Source: Mycolicibacterium neoaurum VKM Ac-1815D (GTDB lineage: Bacteria; Actinomycetota; Actinomycetes; Mycobacteriales; Mycobacteriaceae). From it: DNA of 64,000 bases. A model generated the notes under the pieces. That model did not search any database. It saw only the letters and a program-made list of their open reading frames with translations, and was not told the DNA's origin. The position numbers and the translations under genes are program-made. The stretch covers positions 1,550,001 to 1,614,000 of the forward strand of contig NC_023036.2 in NCBI RefSeq assembly GCF_000317305.3, written 5' to 3'. This document shows, piece by piece, positions 28,520 through 37,615 of the stretch (the first letter of the stretch is position 1; each line of letters opens with the position of its first letter).

Positions 28520-29563
28520 ATGAACTTTCGTACCGTTGTCGATCATCGACCCGGCCTGGCGACCGCCGCGCTGCTCGTCCTCGGCATGGGAGTGCTGCTG
28601 TTCTCCATGCTGGCCGCCGTCTCTCTTGGCGGGGAGGGGATCAGCCTTGTCAATATTCGGGACATCCTGGGCAACCACCTTCGGTTCACCGATATCGACG
28701 TCATGGCCTACAAGGACGTGATCGTCTGGCAAGACCGGGTGCCTCGCACGGTGGTCGCCGCCGCCGTCGGCGCCGGGCTGGCCATCTGCGGCGTGATCCT
28801 GCAGTCGTTACTGCGTAATCCGCTCGCCGACCCCTTCCTGCTCGGTATCTCGTCGGGAGCGTCCACCGGCGCCGTCGTGATCGGGATCCTCGGCCTCGGC
28901 GGTTCGGTGCTCGGACTCTCGGGTGGCGCTTTCGTCGGGGCACTGGTGTCATTCGGTACCGTGCTGCTGCTGGCCCAACTCGCCGGCGGCAGTACCGACC
29001 GGGTCATCCTGGCCGGCATCGCGATGACGCAATTGTTCTCTGCGCTCACGTCATTCGTGATCTTCGCCTTTGCCGACTCCGACGAGACCCGGGGAGTGCT
29101 CTTCTGGCTGCTCGGATCCCTCGAGGGTGTCCGCTGGGACGATGCCTGGTTGACCGCAGCGGTCACCGTGGTGGGCCTCGCCTGCTGCTGGGCCGCGGCC
29201 AGAGCGCTGGACGCGTTCAGCTTCGGTGACGAGGTCGCCGCATCGCTGGGGATCTCGGTGACACAGGTGCGCGGTGGTCTTCTGGTGCTGACGGCGGTGG
29301 TCACCGCCGCATTGGTCAGCGTCGCCGGTGCGGTCGGATTCGTCGGACTGGTCCTTCCGCACGCGGCCCGGTTTCTGGTCGGCCCGGGACACACACGTCT
29401 GGTCCCGGTCAGCGCATTGCTGGGTGCGATCTTCCTGGTATGGGTGGATGCCCTGTCACGGTTGGCGTTCCACCCCACACCGCTTCCGTTGGGCGTCGGT
29501 ACGGCACTGATCGGTGTTCCCGCCTTCGTGGCGATCATGTTCTCCCGAAAGGGCAGAGCATGA
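28520..29563 (+). CDS. FecCD-family ABC transporter permease
   Basis: A 347-residue integral membrane protein with nine to ten hydrophobic segments. FecCD signatures are WQDRVPRTVVAAAVGAGLAI and LLRNPLADPFLLGISSGAS, and the late GAVGFVGLVLPHAARFLVGP is the EAA-like coupling loop. It is 11 bases after the lipoprotein gene, and its TGA overlaps the ATPase ATG (ATGA). It forms the membrane channel of the iron-type importer. Confidence 0.93.
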   Translation: MNFRTVVDHRPGLATAALLVLGMGVLLFSMLAAVSLGGEGISLVNIRDILGNHLRFTDIDVMAYKDVIVWQDRVPRTVVAAAVGAGLAICGVILQSLLRNPLADPFLLGISSGASTGAVVIGILGLGGSVLGLSGGAFVGALVSFGTVLLLAQLAGGSTDRVILAGIAMTQLFSALTSFVIFAFADSDETRGVLFWLLGSLEGVRWDDAWLTAAVTVVGLACCWAAARALDAFSFGDEVAASLGISVTQVRGGLLVLTAVVTAALVSVAGAVGFVGLVLPHAARFLVGPGHTRLVPVSALLGAIFLVWVDALSRLAFHPTPLPLGVGTALIGVPAFVAIMFSRKGRA

Positions 29564-30336
29564 CGCTGCACGCAGATCGGGTGAGCTGGGACCGCGGCGG
29601 CACCCTCGTCGTGGACGGGGTCAGTGTGCGCCCGGAGCAGGGGCACACGGTGGGATTACTCGGGCCCAACGGTTCTGGCAAGTCGTCGCTGCTGCGGCTG
29701 CTCTCCGGATATGTCACGCCGACCTCCGGCGTTGTCGAACTCGACGGACAGGACATCGCGGGCCTGCGTCGCCGCACGGTCGCCCGCCGGGTTGCGGTGG
29801 TGGCACAGCAGGTCGACACCGATGTCGACCTGACGATCGGTGCGATCGTCCGGTTGGGCAGGCTGCCGCATCGGGGGACCTTCGGTGCCGACCGGGCGGT
29901 CGATGATGCGGCCGTCGCCGCCGCATTGGCGCAGACGGGTCTTGTCGAGATGGCGGATCGGCTGTGGCACAAGCTTTCCGGCGGTGAGAAGCAACGTGTG
30001 CAGATCGCCCGGGCTTTGGCCCAGGAACCCCGCGAACTGCTCCTCGACGAACCGACCAACCATCTGGACATCCACCACCAACTCGAGTTGATGTCCCTGA
30101 TCGCCCGGTTGCCGGTCACCTCCATCGTCGCGATCCACGACCTCAACCTCGCGGCGATGTTCTGCGACCACGTCATGGTGCTGCAGAACGGTCGTGTCGT
30201 CGCCGCGGGCACCCCGCGAGAAGTGTTGACCGCCGAGCTCATCGGCGAGGTGTATCGAGTCCGTGCCCACGTGATCCAGACCCCGACGGGATTGAACATC
30301 CAGTTCCTGCCGAATGACCGCGGCGTATCGGAATGA
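29560..30336 (+). CDS. ABC transporter ATP-binding protein (FecE/FhuC type)
   Basis: A 258-residue ATPase. Walker A is GLLGPNGSGKSSLLRLLSG, the signature is KLSGGEKQRVQIARALAQEP, Walker B LLLDEPTNHLDI, and the H-loop His is in IVAIHDLNLAAMFCDHV. ATG 29560 overlaps the permease stop by four bases, and its own stop overlaps the MFS start by four. It energises siderophore or haem import with the two preceding genes. Confidence 0.94.
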   Translation: MTLHADRVSWDRGGTLVVDGVSVRPEQGHTVGLLGPNGSGKSSLLRLLSGYVTPTSGVVELDGQDIAGLRRRTVARRVAVVAQQVDTDVDLTIGAIVRLGRLPHRGTFGADRAVDDAAVAAALAQTGLVEMADRLWHKLSGGEKQRVQIARALAQEPRELLLDEPTNHLDIHHQLELMSLIARLPVTSIVAIHDLNLAAMFCDHVMVLQNGRVVAAGTPREVLTAELIGEVYRVRAHVIQTPTGLNIQFLPNDRGVSE

Positions 30337-31592
30337 CCGGCGCCGCCGCACGGCGAACAGGTTTGATCCGGGAGTTCGTCCGAGCGAGCCCGGCGGTCCG
30401 GTTGCTCGTTCTCACCCAACTCGCCTTCAACGTCGGATTCTTCATGGTGTTGCCCTACCTGTCGGTGCACCTCAGTTCCGATCTCGGACAGGCCACCGCC
30501 GTGGTGGGGGTGGTGCTCGGATTGCGGACCGCTTCCCAGCAGGGCATGTTCTTCATCGGTGGCGCGATCGCCGATCGCATCGGCACCAAACCGGCCACGC
30601 TGACTGGTTGCGCGATCCGGGTGGCAGGCCTGCTCACGCTGGGTCTGAGTACATCACTGGCTGGTGCCGCGATCGGTGCGGTGCTCACCGGTTTTGCCGC
30701 CGCGCTCTTCTCGCCGGCGGTGGAGGCGGCGCTGGCTCGGGCCTCGGCATCACCCGAAGATCCCGACCGCGTGTCGACGTCCCGGCTGGACGCGTTCGCG
30801 CTGTTCAACGCGTTCGGGCAGATCGGTGCGTTCACCGGTCCGCTCATCGGAGCACTGCTGCTCGACGTGAATTTCGCGACGGTCTCGGTCACGGGTGCGC
30901 TGGTGTTCGTCGTGATCGGCCTTGCGCACCTGCGGTGGCTGCCCGACGAGCGCCCGTCACGGATCGACCGAGCCGTCCTGCATGGTTTCACCAGCATCAT
31001 GGGCAACCGCGCGTTCCTCTGGTTCGCGACGGTGTTGTCCGTACAACTGGTCGCCTACAACCAGCTCTACCTGCTCCTGCCACTCGAGCTCGACCGCGGG
31101 TGGGGTGATCAACAGCCCCTGGGTGTTCTGCTGGCGTTGTCCTCGGTCGTCGTGGTCGTGGCGCAGCTGCGGGTCGCCGCCTGGACGAGCCGCCGGCCGG
31201 TCGGTCGCGCGCTGCGGACCGGCTTGCTCCTGACTGCGGTCGGGGCCCTGTCGGCGGGCGCCGCGGCAGCCGCCGGTGGACGTCCCGCCGTCCTGGCCGG
31301 CACCGCGGCCTTCGTGCTGTTGATGGCGCTGGGCCAGATGATCATCTCTCCCGCCGCTCGTGCCGCGATCCCCGGCTTGGCAAGGGAACAGCATCTGGGT
31401 TCCTACTACGGGATGTACGCATCCATCGGCGGAATCCTGGTGCTGCCTGCCTCGGCCGCGCTCGGCGCCGTGGTGGACGCGGTACCCGATACCGGGGCGG
31501 GCCGCGCAGCGCCGTGGCTGGCAACGGCGCTGGTACTTTTGGTAGCCGCCGGTCTGGTGGGGCGGATCGTGGTTCGGCCATCGGCGCCCTAG
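30333..31592 (+). CDS. MFS transporter, last gene of the iron ABC operon
   Basis: A 419-residue protein with twelve probable membrane segments. MFS features are GGAIADRIGTKPATL (motif A-like between TM2 and TM3) and the pseudo-repeat in the second half. Translational coupling (ATGA) ties it to the ABC importer. A natural hypothesis is export of the matching siderophore, but MFS proteins of this type are also drug exporters, and no siderophore synthesis genes lie within the window. Confidence 0.87.
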   Translation: MTGAAARRTGLIREFVRASPAVRLLVLTQLAFNVGFFMVLPYLSVHLSSDLGQATAVVGVVLGLRTASQQGMFFIGGAIADRIGTKPATLTGCAIRVAGLLTLGLSTSLAGAAIGAVLTGFAAALFSPAVEAALARASASPEDPDRVSTSRLDAFALFNAFGQIGAFTGPLIGALLLDVNFATVSVTGALVFVVIGLAHLRWLPDERPSRIDRAVLHGFTSIMGNRAFLWFATVLSVQLVAYNQLYLLLPLELDRGWGDQQPLGVLLALSSVVVVVAQLRVAAWTSRRPVGRALRTGLLLTAVGALSAGAAAAAGGRPAVLAGTAAFVLLMALGQMIISPAARAAIPGLAREQHLGSYYGMYASIGGILVLPASAALGAVVDAVPDTGAGRAAPWLATALVLLVAAGLVGRIVVRPSAP

Positions 31593-31699
31593 CTGGGTAG
31601 GTCTGGCACCCGGCTCGGCGATCAGCCCTTTGTCGATGGCAGGACCTCGCGTCAGCGGTTGCGCGCCTCCCGGGCCAGGGAATTGGCTCAAGGTAAGGG

Positions 31700-32188
31700 T
31701 CACAGGCCCAGTTCGGATAGGCTCGGATGATCCTGTGGCCGTGGCACATTCGTGTCCCAAAAGAACTTGCGCTGGCTTTGCTCGATCCTCAGGTCGTTGA
31801 TGCTGGCGTGGCGGTGTGTCATCAGGCCGTGTTCGTTGTACAGCCAGTTCTCGTTACCGTAGGCGCGAAACCATTGCCCCGAGTCGTCGTGGTATTCGTA
31901 TGCGAAGCGGACGGCGATGCGGTTGTCGCTGTGCGCCCATAGTTCCTTGATCAGACGGTACTCGTGTTCGCGGTCCCACTTGTTGCTGAGGAATTCGACG
32001 ATGTGTGCGCGGCCCGTGACGAACACCGACCTGTTGCGCCAGACGCTGTCGACTGAATAGCCCTCCGCGACGCGCTGCGGATCACGGCTGTTCCAGGCGT
32101 CCTCCGCCAGCCGTACCTTCAATGCAGCCGATTCGTCGGTGAACGGGGGAACCGGCGGTTTGACGCCGATTGGTGGGGTCATGGTCAT
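31700..32188 (-). CDS. DUF1348 (SnoaL/NTF2-like) protein
   Basis: A 162-residue NTF2-like fold protein of the DUF1348 family: [77 protein letters not shown] and [12 protein letters not shown] are all family segments. ATG 32188 has AGAGG upstream. It is divergent from a TetR gene with two near-identical operators between them, so it is probably the repressor's target. DUF1348 proteins have no assigned reaction; induction by a stress compound would fit the layout. Confidence 0.88.
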   Translation of the reverse strand: MTMTPPIGVKPPVPPFTDESAALKVRLAEDAWNSRDPQRVAEGYSVDSVWRNRSVFVTGRAHIVEFLSNKWDREHEYRLIKELWAHSDNRIAVRFAYEYHDDSGQWFRAYGNENWLYNEHGLMTHRHASINDLRIEQSQRKFFWDTNVPRPQDHPSLSELGL

Positions 32189-32228
32189 TTCGGTGCCTCT
32201 CTCGGAAATCAGGTCGCGTTGTCGGCTG

Positions 32229-32248
32229 TGTAGACAGGGTTGTCTACA
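32229..32248. promoter_or_regulatory. TetR operator 1 (TGTAGACA-gggt-TGTCTACA)
   Basis: An inverted repeat with perfect 8-base arms and a four-base spacer. It lies 40 bases upstream of the DUF1348 start and is the twin of the site at 32269. The arms are identical in both copies. Confidence 0.85.
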
Positions 32249-32268
32249 TGACACGGAAGGCTAGCGCG

Positions 32269-32288
32269 TGTAGACAGATCTGTCTACA
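32269..32288. promoter_or_regulatory. TetR operator 2 (TGTAGACAGATCTGTCTACA) overlapping the tetR -10
   Basis: A perfect 20-base palindrome whose centre is exactly 40 bases from that of operator 1. It overlaps TACAGT (32285-32290), a TANNNT -10 ending six bases before the tetR GTG at 32297, so binding would silence the tetR promoter. This indicates autorepression and a leaderless tetR mRNA. Confidence 0.88.
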
Positions 32289-32296
32289 GTGGGGAT

Positions 32297-32887
32297 GTGA
32301 GCATCGCCCAGACTTTGGATCCGCAGATCGACGTGCCGTCCCTTCCGGCGCGGGAGCGGATATTGGCTACCGCCTACCGACTCTTCTACCGAGAGGGGAT
32401 CCGGGCGACCGGGGTCGACAAGGTGATAGCCGAGGCGGGCGTCACCAAAGTGACGTTCTACCGACACTTCCCGAGCAAGGACGCCCTGATCTTGGCATTC
32501 TTGGATTTGCGACACCGCCGTTGGATGGACTGGTTCGTCGACGCGCTCGATCGCCACGCTCATGGCCATCGCCGCCCCGCGGTGGTCTCCGCGATCGCGG
32601 AATGGTTGACCGCGGACTCATTTCGCGGCTGCGCGTTCATCAACAGCGTCAACGAGATCGGCGCGGACCTACCCGAGGTTCACGCCATCACCGCACGGCA
32701 CAAGGCCGAGATGGTTGCGGCGATCAAGGAGACACTCCCGCCGGGACCGAGTCGAGCCCGGACTGCACAAGCGCTCGGAGTGGCAATTGATGGCGCCATC
32801 GTCCACGCCCAGTATCAGCGCGACGCCACACCGGCGGTCAAAGCACTCGCCACGATCGCGTCAACCCTGCTGCCGCCGGAACGTTAG
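32297..32887 (+). CDS. TetR family repressor
   Basis: A 196-residue repressor. The N-terminal helix-turn-helix is RERILATAYRLFYREGIRAT followed by GVDKVIAEAGVTKVTFYRHFPSKDAL, and the ligand domain contains RGCAFINSVNEIGADLPEVH, the pattern of the YcdC/TetR_C-type group often regulating SDR or NTF2-like stress proteins. It is divergent from DUF1348 with twin operators between. The GTG start follows its -10 by six bases. Confidence 0.92.
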   Translation: MSIAQTLDPQIDVPSLPARERILATAYRLFYREGIRATGVDKVIAEAGVTKVTFYRHFPSKDALILAFLDLRHRRWMDWFVDALDRHAHGHRRPAVVSAIAEWLTADSFRGCAFINSVNEIGADLPEVHAITARHKAEMVAAIKETLPPGPSRARTAQALGVAIDGAIVHAQYQRDATPAVKALATIASTLLPPER

Positions 32888-33068
32888 CCCGCGCCAGGCT
32901 GCGTGAGAGTGACGCTTTTGCGGTCAACGGGCCGGTGAGAGCGCAGAAACGTCAATCTCGAACGGGGAAGATCGGCAGCATAACCCGCAGTGCTGTACGG
33001 CATCGTCGGCCACGATGGGGCGATCGGCTCTTTGGGCGGGAGCAGGTAGTGCTAGCCGGAAGGCTGAC

Positions 33069-34214
33069 GTGACAGCCAGCGGCAATGACACGGGTCGATC
33101 GAGTTGCGAGAATTCCGTGATGGGGAGCAGCGCGGAAGACCCGCTCTTTCGTTGGCGTGGCAGTCCGATCACCCGACGATCGCTGTTGGCCGGGCTTGGC
33201 GCCGTCGGCGTCTTCTTCGCGGTCGATGTCGGCAGCATCGGCGTGGCGAAGGGTTGGATCGGGCGGGGCGCCTCGCTCACCCGGCAGTCGTTCATCGAAG
33301 GTTTCGCCACGGTGTATGGCAGGCACCCCGGATTCCGCCGCAACCATGCCAAGGGCCTCGCGCTGACCGGCTATTTCGACAGCAACGGTCGCGGTGCGGA
33401 ACTGACGACGGCGACAGTGTTCACGGTCGGGCGCACCCCGGTCGTCGGCAGATTTTCGCTCGCGGGCGGTAATCCCTTCGGTGCCGATACCCCCGGTGCC
33501 GCCCGCGGTCTCGGCCTTGCCTTCGGGTTTCCCGGGGGTGAGCAGTGGCGAACCGCGATGCTGAACACCGCCGTCTTCCCCGACAATTCGCCGCAGGGCT
33601 TCTATGACCGGCTGCTCGCGTCGAAACCTCAGCCCGACACCGGTCAACCCGACCCGGAGGCCATGAAACGTTTCTACGCAGCACATCCCGAGACGGTGAC
33701 GGCTACCGCGGTCAACAAGCAGCACCCACCGACGACGGGATTCGCCGACAGCATCTTCTCCAGCCTCAACGCCTTCATGTTCGTCGATGCAGCGGGGCAG
33801 CGCACACCGGTGCGTTGGTCACTACATCCCGACCAGTCCGCGTTGCCGCCCGGGCGTGGGGACAACGGACTGTTCGATGCGGCCGCGCGACAGCTTCGAT
33901 CGGGGCCCCTGAGTTGGCGGCTGCTGCTGACGGTTGGCGAGCCCGGCGATCCGACCGAGGATGCCACGTTGCCCTGGCCTGCCGAGCGCCGCACCATCGA
34001 GACGGGCACGGTCACACTCGTCGCCGCGCAGACCGAGGCGCCGGGCAACGCCCGCGACGTGAACTTCGATCCGCTGGTGCTGCCCGACGGTATCGAACCT
34101 TCCGGCGATCCGCTGCTGAGTGCACGGTCGGCGGTGTACGCCGCGTCCTACCGTGATCGCTCCGGTGAGGCGTATTCGACCCCGGCCGTTGTCATCCCGG
34201 CGGATCGACCGTGA
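33069..34214 (+). CDS. Catalase-like haem peroxidase with Tat-type N-terminus
   Basis: A 381-residue catalase-related peroxidase, shorter than true catalases. The N-terminus has TRRSLLAGLGAVGVFFAVDV, a twin-Arg plus hydrophobic segment pointing to Tat export or anchoring. The distal His is in RRNHAKGLALTGYFD and the proximal haem Tyr in ARSAVYAASYRDR. GTG 33069 has GGAAGG five bases upstream; ATG 33120 is an alternative. It overlaps a cytochrome b561 gene by four bases (GTGA), implying electrons from the membrane quinol pool. Confidence 0.88.
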   Translation: MTASGNDTGRSSCENSVMGSSAEDPLFRWRGSPITRRSLLAGLGAVGVFFAVDVGSIGVAKGWIGRGASLTRQSFIEGFATVYGRHPGFRRNHAKGLALTGYFDSNGRGAELTTATVFTVGRTPVVGRFSLAGGNPFGADTPGAARGLGLAFGFPGGEQWRTAMLNTAVFPDNSPQGFYDRLLASKPQPDTGQPDPEAMKRFYAAHPETVTATAVNKQHPPTTGFADSIFSSLNAFMFVDAAGQRTPVRWSLHPDQSALPPGRGDNGLFDAAARQLRSGPLSWRLLLTVGEPGDPTEDATLPWPAERRTIETGTVTLVAAQTEAPGNARDVNFDPLVLPDGIEPSGDPLLSARSAVYAASYRDRSGEAYSTPAVVIPADRP

Positions 34215-34735
34215 GCGCGCCCGTGCGACACCGGTTGCGCACCCGGGTTCTGCATTGGTTGACAGCGTTTCTCGTTTTCGCCACCCTGTTGATCGGTTTC
34301 ACGATGACCGTCCTGCTCGGCTCCTACGCGGTGTTGCTGGCCGTGCACATGACATTGGGCGCCGTGATCCTGGTGATCGTCGTGGTGCGCATCGCGAACC
34401 GGTTCACCCACCGGGCGCCGCCGCTGCCGAACACAGTGGGTCCGCTGGAACGGGTGCTGGTGTTCGGTTCGGAGGCCGCGATGTACCTGGTGCTCGTGTG
34501 TCAACCGCTCGTCGGCTGGGCGATGGTGTCGGCATCCGGTCGTCCGGTCGTGTTGTTCGGCGGGTGGCGTCTGCCGAGGATCGCGCCATTCGATGCCGAT
34601 CTGTATTCGATTCTGCGACAGACCCATTCTGTGCTCGCTTATGTGTTGATCGTGCTGATCGCCGCGCACGTGAGCGCCGTACTGTTGCACACGCTGACGC
34701 TGCGCGACGGGACGTTGAAGCGGATGACGTTCTAG
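34211..34735 (+). CDS. Cytochrome b561
   Basis: A 174-residue four-helix di-haem membrane protein. Candidate haem-ligand His are in TRVLHWLTAFLVFATL (TM1), AVHMTLGAVILVIVV (TM2), LRQTHSVLAYVLIVLIAAH (TM4 with two His). It is translationally coupled to the catalase-like peroxidase. A role as quinol-linked electron donor to the exported peroxidase is inferred from the pairing, as in other bacterial peroxidase-b561 pairs. Confidence 0.9.
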   Translation: MSAPVRHRLRTRVLHWLTAFLVFATLLIGFTMTVLLGSYAVLLAVHMTLGAVILVIVVVRIANRFTHRAPPLPNTVGPLERVLVFGSEAAMYLVLVCQPLVGWAMVSASGRPVVLFGGWRLPRIAPFDADLYSILRQTHSVLAYVLIVLIAAHVSAVLLHTLTLRDGTLKRMTF

Positions 34736-34760
34736 GTGGCACGCGCCGCCGGCTCGGTAT

Positions 34761-35378
34761 CTACCCGGGGCGGACGGCAAGCCAGAGCAGGTGACCCAGC
34801 GTGGTGGAGAACGCCTCGTCGCCCGCGGGGTCGCCGTGGGCCAGCTGATCCAGGATGGATGCGCGGGTGGTGACCAACATGATGCGCCCCAGCTGTGTGG
34901 GATCGAGCGCACCGGAGATGTTGCCCGCCCGCTGTTCGCGGGCGATCCGTGTGGCCATCTGGGAGACGTATTCGCGCACAAGACTCTCCATTCCGGCTCC
35001 GGCTTCGGGATCCCGATCGGCGACGTCGAACACCGCCAGCCAGGCGAGGCGGTGTTCGCGGCCCTGCGCCAGCAACGTGCGCACGATGTCCACCATGTCC
35101 TCGGGGCCACCCCAGGCGGGTTCGCCCCACCACCGGTCGGCAGCGGCGCGGGCCGCGGTCATCGCGGGGGCGGCCAGCCGGAAAGCGAGCTCGGTCTTGC
35201 TCGAAAAGTATTGGTAGAACGTCGATCGCGATACACCGGCTGCGTCGATGATGTCGTTCACCGCGATATCGGGCAGGCGCTGGCCGGCTCGCAGCAGGGC
35301 GGACGTGGCATCGAGGATCTGCTGTTCGCTGGTGGTGCGCCGCTGCCGCGGAGCAGCCGCTCGTCGGGTCGGCGCCAT
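34761..35378 (-). CDS. TetR family regulator beside the molybdoenzyme operon
   Basis: A 205-residue TetR protein. The helix-turn-helix is PDIAVNDIIDAAGVSRSTFYQYFSSKTEL-type (residues about 35-62); the C-terminal region is the ligand domain. ATG 35378 starts MAPTRRAAAPRQRRTTSEQQ; upstream extension to 35570 is not supported. It is divergent from the molybdopterin oxidoreductase operon (35441), 62 bases apart, and is the likely regulator of that operon. A short imperfect palindrome lies between. Confidence 0.9.
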   Translation of the reverse strand: MAPTRRAAAPRQRRTTSEQQILDATSALLRAGQRLPDIAVNDIIDAAGVSRSTFYQYFSSKTELAFRLAAPAMTAARAAADRWWGEPAWGGPEDMVDIVRTLLAQGREHRLAWLAVFDVADRDPEAGAGMESLVREYVSQMATRIAREQRAGNISGALDPTQLGRIMLVTTRASILDQLAHGDPAGDEAFSTTLGHLLWLAVRPG

Positions 35379-35416
35379 GGTTGAAAACTCTAAGCCACGA
35401 TTCCTTGCGCGCTTAA

Positions 35417-35433
35417 TCGAACATAGTGTACGA
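35417..35433. promoter_or_regulatory. Candidate operator between tetR and the molybdoenzyme gene
   Basis: TCGAACATAGTGTACGA reads TCG-a-AC-N5-GT-a-CGA, an imperfect inverted repeat. It ends seven bases before the oxidoreductase ATG. It superficially resembles a LexA box but has a five-base spacer and a mismatch. Confidence 0.35.
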
Positions 35434-35440
35434 ATAAGGA

Positions 35441-37615
35441 ATGGCAACGACGTCGCATGTGAGGCAGGAGAAGACGTTCTGCGGCATCTGTGAGGCGTCG
35501 TGCGGATTGGTCGCAACGGTGGCAGACGGTCGGCTCGTCGAACTGCGGCCGGACCCCGAACACCCCGCATCGCGGGGTTTCGCCTGCTCGAAGGGAGTGC
35601 AGTTCGGCAAGGTGGTCGACGACCCGGACCGGGTGACCGTGCCGTTACGCCGCACCTCCGCCGGCGAGTTCGAGGCCGCCAGTTGGGACGAGGCCCTCGA
35701 CGATATCGGCGCGCGGCTGCGCGCGATCCGCGACCAGCACGGCACCGAGTCGATCGGTGTCGCGTGGGGTAACCCGATCGCCTGGAACTACTCGGCCACC
35801 GTCGTCATGAACGGCTTGGCCGCGGCGTTGAAGACCAAGCATCACTACACGTCGGCATCGATCGACGTGAACAACTACTGGGCCGCCGCCGACATGATGT
35901 ACGGCAACTCGACGGTCAACCCGCTGCCCGACTTCGCGGCCAGCGATTTCGCACTGATCGTCGGTGCCAACCCCGTCATATCCCATGGCAGCCTGGTCAC
36001 CACGGGCCGCATCCGCGAGGTGCTGCGCGATATTCCACGGCGAGGTGGTCGCGTCGTGGTGGTGGATCCGCGCCGCACCGAGACGGCCCGACTCTTCGAA
36101 CACGTGGCGATCAAACCCGGTGCGGACGCGTGGCTGCTGTTGGCGATGCTGCGGGTGATTTTCGACGAGGCGCGGCACGACGTGGCGATACTGGCCCGGC
36201 AGGCAACCGGTGTCGAGGGTCTGCGTCGCCTCGCCGGCAAGATCGACCTGCGCCGGGCCGCGGCGGAGACCGGTATCAATGTCGACACGATCACCGAACT
36301 GGCGCGGGCACTGGCCGCCGCGCCGGCCGCGAGCGTGTACGGCCGCTGCGGCGCGTCATTAGGGCCGTATTCCACTCTCGTCAAGTACCTGCTCGACGCG
36401 TTGGCCATCGTCACCGGGAACTTCGACCGACGCGGTGGCATGGTCCTGGGCGATCCGATGGTGGATTTCGAAACCCTCGGCGCGCGGTTCGGGATCGCGG
36501 GGAGGGGGCGTTGGAAGACGCGTGTGGACGGCGTGCCCGAGGTGATGGGAACCGCGCCGTTGGCCTGTCTGCCGCGCGAGATCACCACGCCGGGGCGTGG
36601 CCGGCTGCGGGCACTTGTCGCGATGTCGAGCAACATGGTGACCAGCGCGCCTGAGAGTTCGACCACCGCGGATGCACTGGCGCAACTGGATCTGATGGTG
36701 TCGCTGGACCCCTATGTCACCGAGACCTCGCGGCTGGCGCATTGGATCCTGCCGCCGACCCTGTGGCTGGAACGTGAGCAACTCCCGGTGTTCACCCAGG
36801 CACAGTCCACCGTCCCCAACGCCCAGTGGGTGAAGCCGATTCTGCCGCCACGCGGGCAGGCCCGCGACGATTGGTGGATCCTCGACCAGATCGCACGGCG
36901 TATCGGCATCGTTCCGTCGGTGGCTCCGGCCGCGAGAGCGCTGGGGCGGTTGGGGTTTCGACCTACACCGTCGACCATCACCGACTTGGTCTTGCGTACC
37001 GGTCGCCACGGCGACCTGTTCGGCCTACGCCGCGCCGGACTCAACAAGGCCAAACTGCTCGCCCACCAGGGTGCGGTCAAACTCGCCGATGCCTGCCCGG
37101 TCGGGGTGTTGGAGCGCAAGTTGCACACCCACGATCGCCGTATCCATCTGGATGTTCCGGAGCTGGCCGCCGAGGTCGATCGGATGGTCGCCGACACCGG
37201 CCAGGTATCGGGATTTCCGCTGCGGCTGTTCAGTATCCGCGAACTCCGGTCTCACAACTCATGGCTGCACAATGTGCCCGAGTTGATGGTCGGCAGGCGC
37301 CGGTGCCACGCGGTCATCCATCCTGAGGACGCGCACGCCGCCGGTGTGCACGACCACGACGACATCGTGGTGACCTCGCCATGGGGCCAGGTGCGGGTGC
37401 CGGTGCGGGTCAGTGACGATGTCGCTGTCGGTGCGGTCGGGATGACACACGGTTGGGGACACGACGGGCTGTGGCAGACCGCCACCGCGGCCGGTGGCAG
37501 CAGCTACAACCTGCTGACACCCAACAGCGCCGACCATATCGACCGTCCATCGGGCAACGCCTTCTTCAACGGCGTCCCGGTCTCTGTCGCCGCGGCCGAG
37601 CAGACGGTGAGCTGA
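35441..37615 (+). CDS. Molybdopterin oxidoreductase (formate-dehydrogenase/DMSO-reductase superfamily)
   Basis: A 724-residue bis-MGD type enzyme. A [4Fe-4S] site is visible at the N-terminus: Cys14, Cys17, Cys21 and Cys49 (FCGICEASCGLV ... GFACSKG). The molybdopterin domain has GVAWGNPIAWNYSA, VVVVDPRRTETARL and DLMVSLDPYVTETSRLAHWI; the C-terminal dinucleotide domain ends YNLLTPNSADHIDRPSGN. No Tat signal is present, so it is cytosolic. Its stop overlaps the ferredoxin-reductase start (TGATG). No clear Sec/Cys ligand at the usual formate dehydrogenase position was recognised, so the substrate is unknown; members of this group act on organic substrates in actinobacterial catabolic clusters. 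Confidence 0.88.
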   Translation: MATTSHVRQEKTFCGICEASCGLVATVADGRLVELRPDPEHPASRGFACSKGVQFGKVVDDPDRVTVPLRRTSAGEFEAASWDEALDDIGARLRAIRDQHGTESIGVAWGNPIAWNYSATVVMNGLAAALKTKHHYTSASIDVNNYWAAADMMYGNSTVNPLPDFAASDFALIVGANPVISHGSLVTTGRIREVLRDIPRRGGRVVVVDPRRTETARLFEHVAIKPGADAWLLLAMLRVIFDEARHDVAILARQATGVEGLRRLAGKIDLRRAAAETGINVDTITELARALAAAPAASVYGRCGASLGPYSTLVKYLLDALAIVTGNFDRRGGMVLGDPMVDFETLGARFGIAGRGRWKTRVDGVPEVMGTAPLACLPREITTPGRGRLRALVAMSSNMVTSAPESSTTADALAQLDLMVSLDPYVTETSRLAHWILPPTLWLEREQLPVFTQAQSTVPNAQWVKPILPPRGQARDDWWILDQIARRIGIVPSVAPAARALGRLGFRPTPSTITDLVLRTGRHGDLFGLRRAGLNKAKLLAHQGAVKLADACPVGVLERKLHTHDRRIHLDVPELAAEVDRMVADTGQVSGFPLRLFSIRELRSHNSWLHNVPELMVGRRRCHAVIHPEDAHAAGVHDHDDIVVTSPWGQVRVPVRVSDDVAVGAVGMTHGWGHDGLWQTATAAGGSSYNLLTPNSADHIDRPSGNAFFNGVPVSVAAAEQTVS

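Noticed and set aside
35417..35433. Possible third LexA box
   Set aside because: Five-base spacer and a mismatch in each arm compared with TCGAAC-N4-GTTCGA; kept only as a weak TetR operator candidate.
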